From: M3007 sp964589365
GTDB taxonomy: Bacteria > Bacteroidota > Bacteroidia > Chitinophagales > Saprospiraceae
Assembly: GCA_964589365.1 (NCBI GenBank)
Contig: CAZPTQ010000168.1
Location: forward strand, 1 to 11,125
Reading direction: 5' to 3'
Length of the DNA stretch: 11,125 nt
Every line of letters starts with the position of its first letter. The stretch's first letter is position 1. The notes beneath the pieces are model-generated. The model ran no database searches. It saw only the letters and a program-made list of their open reading frames with translations, and was not told where the DNA came from. The translations under genes were made by a program, and so were the position numbers. Shown one piece after another: positions 6,501 to 11,125 of the stretch.

Positions 6501-9500
6501 ACTATGGCCAATGTGATCGCTGTTTACCAACTTTTGATTTTTAAAGGCGATGGTTCCAATGCATCCGCTCCAAACAGATTGGCCATCCCGGAAGGGATGG
6601 ATTGTTATCCTGCGGCGAATGCGGTAGTGGCAGATTTGGATAATAATGGCATCCCGGAGGTCATTCTGATAACACTTGACAGCAAAATCAGGGTTTTTAC
6701 AGATTTCGACCCCGCCGCGACTCCATGTATGAAACCCTGGGGGGTGTCTTCTCAAGATGCTTTGAGTGCAAACTCACGGGCCTACGTTGCTGATTTTGAT
6801 GGCGATGGAATTGGTGAAATTTTTTCTGGAAACGATGTTTTCAAACTTGATCTGACAAACCCCGCCGCCCCCATATTGACAAAAATTTTGAATGGCAGTG
6901 GCGCAAGCGGTTTGCTGGTACCCTATTCTCAGACGGAAAGCCCTACCGCCGCCGACCTGCTTTCCCGAGCCGATTGCAACGGCGACCCAGATTGCGATGG
7001 ACTTGAGATTGTAGCGGGCTTTCAAATCTATTCGATAGACATGGATCTCACCGATGGCGATGGGTTTGAAATAAAAGTCCAGCGCGATTTGAATTTGCTC
7101 AATCCAAATCATGCCGTTAGAGATGGATACACATGTGTTGCCGATCTGGATCTCGATGGTGTTCCTGAAATAATAGTCAGTGGCCGACGCGACAACCTGG
7201 CCGGGTTCTACGTATGGAACAAAAACGGCTTTGTCAAGGCCTTCAATGGTTCGGGTGTTAATAATATATATGGGATGGTCTGTGTCGCAAATGTATTTGA
7301 CGACAAGACTGCCGGCTTTGTGCAAGATTTTCCAGAACTAATTGCCACTCAAACGAATGGATTAGTGTGTTTTAATCTGCAAAAAGCACTGGCCACGCCT
7401 GCTCAAGCCTATTGGTGGTCGCTGTTGGTCGAAGATGACTCGGGCCTGACGGGGGCCTCCAGTTTCGATTTCAACGGCGATGGGCTTTTAGAAATCGTTT
7501 ATCGAGATGAGCAAAACCTGCGGATTATGTATGGTGGCGCAGCGCCATTCCCGCCGGGAGTGGATTCGGAACGCAATTGGTATAAGGCCCTCGCGGGCAG
7601 TGGGACTTATGATGAATATCCTGTGGTGGCTGACGTAGACAACGACGGTGAGGCCGAAATTGCTGTGACCAGTTTTTTATTCGGTGGAGTCAACAACCCA
7701 TGGTCGGATTTTCGTGGGCGACTGCGCATTTTTGAATCAGACAACGGGAAATGGATGCCCGCCCGCCCGATTTGGAACCAGTACAATTATTTTGGGCTGA
7801 ATATAAATGACGATCTGAGCGTCCCAAAAACCCAGCAAAAGCATTGGCTCGAAATGGGCGGTATTGGCTCTGGCAAACGACCGTTCAATACCCATTTGGC
7901 ACAAACTTCCTCTCTTAACACATTGGTTACCAACAAAACAAAAGCCCCAGATGCCATCGTAGAAATAGACTCAACGCATTGCCAAGCTGATAGCTTTATG
8001 GTGTATTTGAATCTCTGCAACCTTGGCAGCGCGCATTTATCAAGTGGCACTCCCATCTCGTTTTACAATGGAGATCCTACCACGACTCCAGCGCTGCTTT
8101 TGTTTCCGCCCATTTTAATCAATGAAGCTTTAGAAATTGGCGCTTGCAAAAACATCAACCTGAGCATTCCGGCGGCCTACAACACAACGATTTACGCGGT
8201 CGTCAACGACAACGGAACGGTACCTACGCCTTTCAATTTAACCGCAAATTTTCCCTCCACGAATCAACCTGAATGCCATTATGAGAACAACATGGTCTCA
8301 TTTTCCATCCAAAACCAAACGCCGTTGCTTGATCTTGGCCCCGATATTTCCCTGTGTAAAAACTCGGTCGTCGAACTTTCGGCAAATCCGAATTTTCAAA
8401 AATACCGTTGGCAGGACGGCTCAATCGCTTCAATGTTCACCGCCTATACCCCTGGGAAATATTGGGTGGATGCCTTTGATGCCTGCGGTTTTCGGCAAAC
8501 GGATACCATCAATATCGTGTTGAATACGATCGCGACGCTTGATTTGCCAGATGAATGGGTGGTTTGTGAAGGCGAACCCATCAACATTACGGCTTCCGGT
8601 TTTTCAATTTATACCTGGACGCCAGCAGATTCGGTGAGCTGTTCCAACTGCGCTTCGGTCAACATTCTGGCAATAAAATCCATCACCATTCAGCTCACTG
8701 CGGCAGAGGGCGATTGTTTTGTTTCAGATTCGGTTAGGGTCAAAATCAATCCAAAACCGATTGTCCAGTTATTGGCAATAGATGGCGATTGCGACACACC
8801 CGCGAGCATCACCGCAAACGTGTCTGGGGAGGCGCCGTTTGAGTTTCTATGGTCAAATCTTGACACCGATTCTGTGATAAATGTATCACAATCAGGAACA
8901 TACACGGTCGAGATAACAGATACAAATGGATGTCAAACCATTGATTCAGCTGCCGTTTCGAGTACAAATTCTTTGAATGTTTCGGTCTTTACTGCCGAAC
9001 CTTTGTGTGCTAATTCCCAGACTGGTTCAATTGATTTGACGGTCAGTGGAGCTTCGCCGCCGCTCCAGTATTTGTGGTCAAACAATGCTACAACGGAGGA
9101 TTTGTCCAATGTGTCATCCGGCACTTATAGTGTGTTGACAACGGATGCGAACGGTTGCACTGCCACAATCGCTGAAACCCTGACAGACCCGCCAGCCATC
9201 CTGTTGATCTTGCAAAAAACCGATTTGAACTGCCCCGGAGACTCAGGTCTGATTGATTTGTCTGTAAGCAGTGGCACGGCCCCGTTCACATTTTCTTGGT
9301 CAACTGGCGAAACGAGTGAGGACATATTTGTTTCACAACCAGGAACTTACACGGCTACAGTTTTCGATTCAAATGGCTGTGAAACTTCTGAAACGACCAG
9401 TATTTCAAGCATTGGCGCCCCTCCAATTTTAAATTTGACGACCGATACTTTGACTTGTCAACAAACGAGCGGGGTCATTTCAGTAAGCTCCAATTTGCCA

Positions 9501-10688
9501 AACACTTCGTTTTTATGGAGTGGTACGGATGGTTTCTCCTCCACTTTATCCGCTCCGACAATTTCACAAAGTGGGACATTTACCGTTACCGCCACCGATC
9601 CCTTGGGGGGCTGCACGGCAATTGGAGCTATCATTGTGCCGATTGACACAAGCGCGCCGACGGCAATCGTAGCAGCCAATATTCTGGAATTCCCATGTGG
9701 TCAGGCCACCATTTCAATTTCGGCAGCCGGTTCCTCGAACGGTGCCAGTTTTTTAATTGAATGGACTGCCACGAATGGGGGATCAATTTTGAGTGGCGAA
9801 AACACGCTTTCTCCAAGTGTTGGGAGCACTGGTTTGTATGCGCTTTTGATCACCAATTTATCCAATGGTTGTTCTGCATCCAATTCGATTGAAGTCGTGC
9901 AAGCAGAAATGCCAACCGGTGTAGCAATGGCAGATTCTGTCCGTTGTTTTGGAGAAACGAACGGCTTCGTGCAGGTGATTTTGACTTCTGGCGGCACGGC
10001 ACCGTTTCTGTACTCCATTGACAATCAAAATTTTAAATCAGAGCCTGTTTTTGAAAATTTGGCTGCGGGTGTTTATCTGGTTTACATCCGTGATGCGAAT
10101 GGCTGCGAAATCTCGACTGAAATTGAAGTCGAACAACCCGCCCCGATTGCTGTTGGCTTGACGGGCGATTCCTTGATCTTGGTGGGCGATATGGCAAATT
10201 TGCAAGCAATAGTGAGTCCAGTTAATTTTGTTCCAGCGCAAATTGAATGGACGGCAAATGGGATTGATGTGTTGAACAATCAACTCGAACTGTCCGTACA
10301 AGTGCTCGATAACACGCTTTTTCAGATTGAAATTTCCGACGAAAATGGTTGCTCTGCTTCTGATGACTTGTTGCTGCGTGTGGATAAGGGGCATAAAATT
10401 TATATTCCGAATATTATTCATCCAGAAAATTCTATTGGCGGAAACCAGATGTTCTTGATTTTTTCAGACTTGAATGTGCTTAAAATCGAGACTTTAAATA
10501 TTTTTGACCGTTGGGGCAATCAAGTTTTTTCCAACCAGAATTTTCAACCCAACGACGAAAGTCAGGGCTGGAACGGTACTTTTCGTGGAAAACCAGTAGC
10601 GCCAGGGGTCTATGTGTGGGTAGCGAAAGTGGTTTTCAAAGATGGAACGGAAGAAATTTTGAAAGGGGATTTGACGGTTGTGCGATGA
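3513..10688 (+). CDS. Giant secreted M43 metalloprotease / multidomain adhesin with T9SS type B sorting domain
   Basis: A 2391-residue protein. Signal peptide 1-23 (ends GLAQ). Pro-region about 24-70, with C30 or nearby Asp as possible latency residue. M43 metalloprotease about 75-330: zinc motif HEMGHYFGLYH (H224, E225, H228, H234), Cys-rich loop (QGGCQNNDC to FNSC), Met-turn MDYS (M292). PKD domains about 333-413 and 416-495. W-motif repeats about 499-900. Linker C915-C947 with DDDEDG (924-929). FG-GAP propeller about 970-1440, with acidic loops at D1041, D1094, D1154, D1211, D1319 and D1374, closing with RPIWNQYNYFGLN (1418-1430). CARDB-like 1478-1600. Ig-like 1606-1675 and 1676-1746. Seven SprB-like units 1747-2293. 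C-terminal gliding-motility/T9SS type B domain 2294-2391 (IFDRWGNQVF; PGVYVW). In the family, this end directs passage through T9SS and release or surface attachment. The role is probably cleaving extracellular protein while binding a surface or polymer; substrate unknown. No PorP/SprF partner follows. Confidence 0.9.
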   Translation: MKPTRRLLILLCYFLSFSIGLAQNAPDFLCGFDDLLKSTKDIGNQSFEEQLRLHLLQKKGLDASQKDMSGPPFIVPVVVHIIHDGGTENIPDAQIFAAIDHLNAGFAAQGYFAQQGATVNTQIQFCMAKRDPDGNATNGITRTQSPLTNMVMETQDIQTKDLSRWNPLDYVNIWVVKEITSLSLGSGVAGYAYFPSSHGSPQDGMICEAKFFGTSPAEDAVLIHEMGHYFGLYHTFQGGCQNNDCTIDGDRVCDTPPDNATHTTCPFNSCSTDVATGSPFISDMDDFTGDFMDYSPFPCYHFFTAEQAARMQATVETARASLLDSKGCLDPCTQPIVASFSAIPNPIFVGQTVAFTNNSTGATNYFWSENGLEFAQTLNASRAFNAIGLFPIVLTANNNDPNCQDTAVVNIMVECDMDVLFSSANPSALVGESVLFTNLTMGAAPISYEWSINGQLVSTTQNLSFLFINPGIYSIRLQAIGSFCTEEHNIIFVVNKHCGQTESISTSYTATNRNFYTQDLATIPDGSLLHCGVQLSRPAVTRWDAAGNVIWHKVTTDNGGFFDIEPLPDGQFLLTGQAGNKFLVAKIDIDGNFSWYKRLNLPNNNFPNGDATDVSAASPDGSIGLFVLHGFDSHLLKIAADGTVLWAKRLNNVLGIGGLRVATDGTGDFLLSTTGPFGSATNGLTVMRFSQAGQFVNAVKYTFPSENFQGHTYEDLSVHPEDGGYSLFFTGFVPNGNTVGHKRLVHCAADGSVLWAKRFETSGGLFSMYALFRHLPDEQGWLVTDYKSNANHISQGNYLMHISNDGEPLWQRKYGTGGLFDESIVASELQNGLVKAVWEAPNNSELRLLNLPDSDIPLACFPDVPLTDVTFPMTVLTENVVVTSVNISVSLDDIPLVLANEVLTATPICAAILPCPEICQNELDDDEDGYVDCFDTDCDCFDADTSCLADPLINNFSAKLAWESTVNEVNVGAVPIVANLNPQQDSIPEILVFPSSTMANVIAVYQLLIFKGDGSNASAPNRLAIPEGMDCYPAANAVVADLDNNGIPEVILITLDSKIRVFTDFDPAATPCMKPWGVSSQDALSANSRAYVADFDGDGIGEIFSGNDVFKLDLTNPAAPILTKILNGSGASGLLVPYSQTESPTAADLLSRADCNGDPDCDGLEIVAGFQIYSIDMDLTDGDGFEIKVQRDLNLLNPNHAVRDGYTCVADLDLDGVPEIIVSGRRDNLAGFYVWNKNGFVKAFNGSGVNNIYGMVCVANVFDDKTAGFVQDFPELIATQTNGLVCFNLQKALATPAQAYWWSLLVEDDSGLTGASSFDFNGDGLLEIVYRDEQNLRIMYGGAAPFPPGVDSERNWYKALAGSGTYDEYPVVADVDNDGEAEIAVTSFLFGGVNNPWSDFRGRLRIFESDNGKWMPARPIWNQYNYFGLNINDDLSVPKTQQKHWLEMGGIGSGKRPFNTHLAQTSSLNTLVTNKTKAPDAIVEIDSTHCQADSFMVYLNLCNLGSAHLSSGTPISFYNGDPTTTPALLLFPPILINEALEIGACKNINLSIPAAYNTTIYAVVNDNGTVPTPFNLTANFPSTNQPECHYENNMVSFSIQNQTPLLDLGPDISLCKNSVVELSANPNFQKYRWQDGSIASMFTAYTPGKYWVDAFDACGFRQTDTINIVLNTIATLDLPDEWVVCEGEPINITASGFSIYTWTPADSVSCSNCASVNILAIKSITIQLTAAEGDCFVSDSVRVKINPKPIVQLLAIDGDCDTPASITANVSGEAPFEFLWSNLDTDSVINVSQSGTYTVEITDTNGCQTIDSAAVSSTNSLNVSVFTAEPLCANSQTGSIDLTVSGASPPLQYLWSNNATTEDLSNVSSGTYSVLTTDANGCTATIAETLTDPPAILLILQKTDLNCPGDSGLIDLSVSSGTAPFTFSWSTGETSEDIFVSQPGTYTATVFDSNGCETSETTSISSIGAPPILNLTTDTLTCQQTSGVISVSSNLPNTSFLWSGTDGFSSTLSAPTISQSGTFTVTATDPLGGCTAIGAIIVPIDTSAPTAIVAANILEFPCGQATISISAAGSSNGASFLIEWTATNGGSILSGENTLSPSVGSTGLYALLITNLSNGCSASNSIEVVQAEMPTGVAMADSVRCFGETNGFVQVILTSGGTAPFLYSIDNQNFKSEPVFENLAAGVYLVYIRDANGCEISTEIEVEQPAPIAVGLTGDSLILVGDMANLQAIVSPVNFVPAQIEWTANGIDVLNNQLELSVQVLDNTLFQIEISDENGCSASDDLLLRVDKGHKIYIPNIIHPENSIGGNQMFLIFSDLNVLKIETLNIFDRWGNQVFSNQNFQPNDESQGWNGTFRGKPVAPGVYVWVAKVVFKDGTEEILKGDLTVVR
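5025..6000 (+). repeat. Six-unit W-motif repeat inside the giant gene (probable beta-propeller)
   Basis: The encoded pattern is (A/D)DG.(V/F).W.K(R), recurring with key positions at W551, W595, W646, N697 (Trp replaced, GQFVNAVKY), W755 and W810. The spacings are 44, 51, 51, 58 and 55 residues. Between them each unit has a PDG.(F/L)L(L/T)G- or GG(Y/L).L-type strand. This regular spacing is what one expects for propeller blades. I infer six blades; the closing blade is not certain. The units have diverged at DNA level, so this is an old protein repeat rather than a recent duplication. Confidence 0.6.
8751..10389 (+). repeat. Seven tandem SprB-like/Ig-like units inside the giant gene
   Basis: Units begin near residues 1747, 1820, 1894, 1969, 2046, 2131 and 2210, each about 73-85 residues long. 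Most have a Cys early (DGDC, EPLC, DLNC, TLTC, EFPC, VRC), a central strand such as FLWSN, YLWSNN, FSWSTG or IEWTA, a GTYTV-type strand, and (N/G)GC near the end. The early and late Cys could form one disulfide per unit; the last unit lacks the early Cys. The sixth unit (GGTAPFLYSIDNQNF...AAGVYLVYIRDANGC) is closest to the SprB repeat of gliding adhesins. Such arrays usually act as stalks that hold domains away from the cell. Confidence 0.75.
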
Positions 10689-10784
10689 AAGGCTTGGACA
10701 TTCCAAAATAGTCTTATACATTAGCGCTACCTAAAATCAAACCCTAAGCAGTATGACTGCTCGTCCAAATGCTCAAATGATCAA

Positions 10785-10837
10785 TGCCCCCTGATTGCTT
10801 CGCGTACCTGCGCAAGTAGTCAGGGGGCAATTTTTTT
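10785..10837 (+). terminator. Rho-independent terminator after the giant gene
   Basis: A 10-base perfect stem, TGCCCCCTGA (10785-10794) with TCAGGGGGCA (10820-10829), is followed by A and seven T (10831-10837). The 25-base loop can itself fold (TTGC with GCAA), lengthening the structure. It lies about 100 bases after the stop of the giant gene, on the same strand. A smaller AGCAGT/ACTGCT hairpin (10747-10761) precedes it. Confidence 0.85.
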
Positions 10838-10861
10838 GGGGCTGCTTTGAGCGTGTTCAAA

Positions 10862-10900
10862 AAAAGTGTGGCACACCTCTTTTAGGTGTGCCACACTTTT
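10862..10900. terminator. 17-bp perfect hairpin, symmetric (bidirectional) terminator
   Basis: The stem AAAAGTGTGGCACACCT (10862-10878) pairs perfectly with 10884-10900 around a five-base loop CTTTT. A-runs on the left and T-runs on the right make it terminator-like on both strands. It follows the first terminator by only 25 bases and stands 66 bases before the next gene, so it insulates that gene from the giant one. A hairpin this perfect could also be a mobile repeat copy or a transcript-stability element. Confidence 0.7.
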
Positions 10901-10966
10901 CCAAGATTTGTTCTCCGATTAAAAAATCTGCTGCTTCCAAATAACTTTTACAAAAAAACCTTACCA

Positions 10967-11125
10967 ATGAAAAAAGCCCTATTCACCGCTGCAATCTTCT
11001 TTTCACTGATTGCAAACCTTCTCGCTCAAGACCTTAGATGCGACACAATCGCCGAATATGATGATTTGATCTATCAGATTGATATACGCCGGGGAGATAA
11101 GCCGGAAACTCTTAATGACATTCCT
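10967..11125 (+). CDS. Start of a secreted protein, unknown function (cut by right edge)
   Basis: ATG at 10967-10969 opens a frame that runs to the window end, 53 residues so far. The start has a clear Sec signal peptide: MKKA, then hydrophobic FTAAIFFSLIANLL, with cleavage predicted after AQ (residue 21, the same LAQ ending as the giant protein). The mature part begins DLRCDTIAEYDDLIYQID and continues with RRGDKPETLNDIP, which I do not recognise. It does not look like a PorP/SprF-type partner, whose mature start is usually QDPxFTQF-like. An A-rich leader (CAAAAAAACC) stands in place of a Shine-Dalgarno sequence. With two terminators before it, it should have its own promoter, but I see no clean -7 box. 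Confidence 0.8.
   Translation, partial: MKKALFTAAIFFSLIANLLAQDLRCDTIAEYDDLIYQIDIRRGDKPETLNDIP

Noticed and set aside
6774..7325. 183-codon minus-strand frame
   Set aside because: Antisense shadow of the FG-GAP region; the plus-strand protein shows clear repeated D.D.DG motifs there.
8751..10389. Tandem repeat region considered as a CRISPR array or recent DNA duplication
   Set aside because: The units are 73-85 codons long, in frame, and conserved only at protein level with diverged DNA, so they are adhesin domains.
10747..10761. Small AGCAGT/ACTGCT hairpin considered as a separate terminator
   Set aside because: A 6-base stem with a 3-base loop and no T-run after it; too weak to call next to the strong terminator at 10785.

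Overview
The window looks like an accessory stretch of a Bacteroidota chromosome, most likely from the Saprospiria/Sphingobacteriia/Cytophagia side of the phylum. The strongest evidence is a 2391-residue secreted protein that carries PKD, FG-GAP and SprB-like domains and ends in a gliding-motility/type IX secretion (T9SS) type B sorting domain, an arrangement typical of that phylum. Start sites without clear Shine-Dalgarno sequences also fit. The genus cannot be fixed from the sequence alone.

Layout. Positions 1-1050 hold the 3' part of an IS1182-type transposase that enters from the left; it is visibly more GC-rich than what follows. It appears to have inserted into an older, decayed transposase fragment on the minus strand (about 1064-1195, IS66 TnpC-like N-terminus with an in-frame stop). 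Next come two tiny membrane-protein genes whose reading frames overlap by 8 bases (1267-1452 and 1445-1543). A gene-poor stretch (1544-1871) follows, with nested inverted repeats. Positions 1872-3341 encode a secreted glycoside hydrolase family 28 type parallel beta-helix protein (pectin/polyuronate degradation) whose usual GHG histidine is replaced. A GCAGAG-type palindrome lies behind it.

Positions 3513-10688 encode the giant protein. In order it has a signal peptide, a short pro-region, an M43 (pappalysin/cytophagalysin-type) zinc metalloprotease, two PKD domains, a six-unit W-motif repeat region (probable beta-propeller), a Cys-rich calcium-loop linker, an FG-GAP/integrin-type propeller, a CARDB-like domain, two Ig-like domains, seven Cys-bounded SprB-like units and the type B sorting domain. 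Behind it are two consecutive strong hairpins (10785-10837 and 10862-10900). The window ends inside the start of another secreted protein (10967 onward).

How the genes fit together. The GH28 enzyme and the giant protease-adhesin both suggest an organism that breaks down polymers outside the cell or on its surface, but nothing ties them into one operon: hairpins separate them, and no SusC/SusD pair or PorP/SprF partner is visible. I see no CRISPR array, tRNA, rRNA or obvious defence system. The points most worth a second look are the domain architecture of the giant protein, the unlabelled 32-aa overlapping gene, the altered GH28 active site and the nested transposon remnant.
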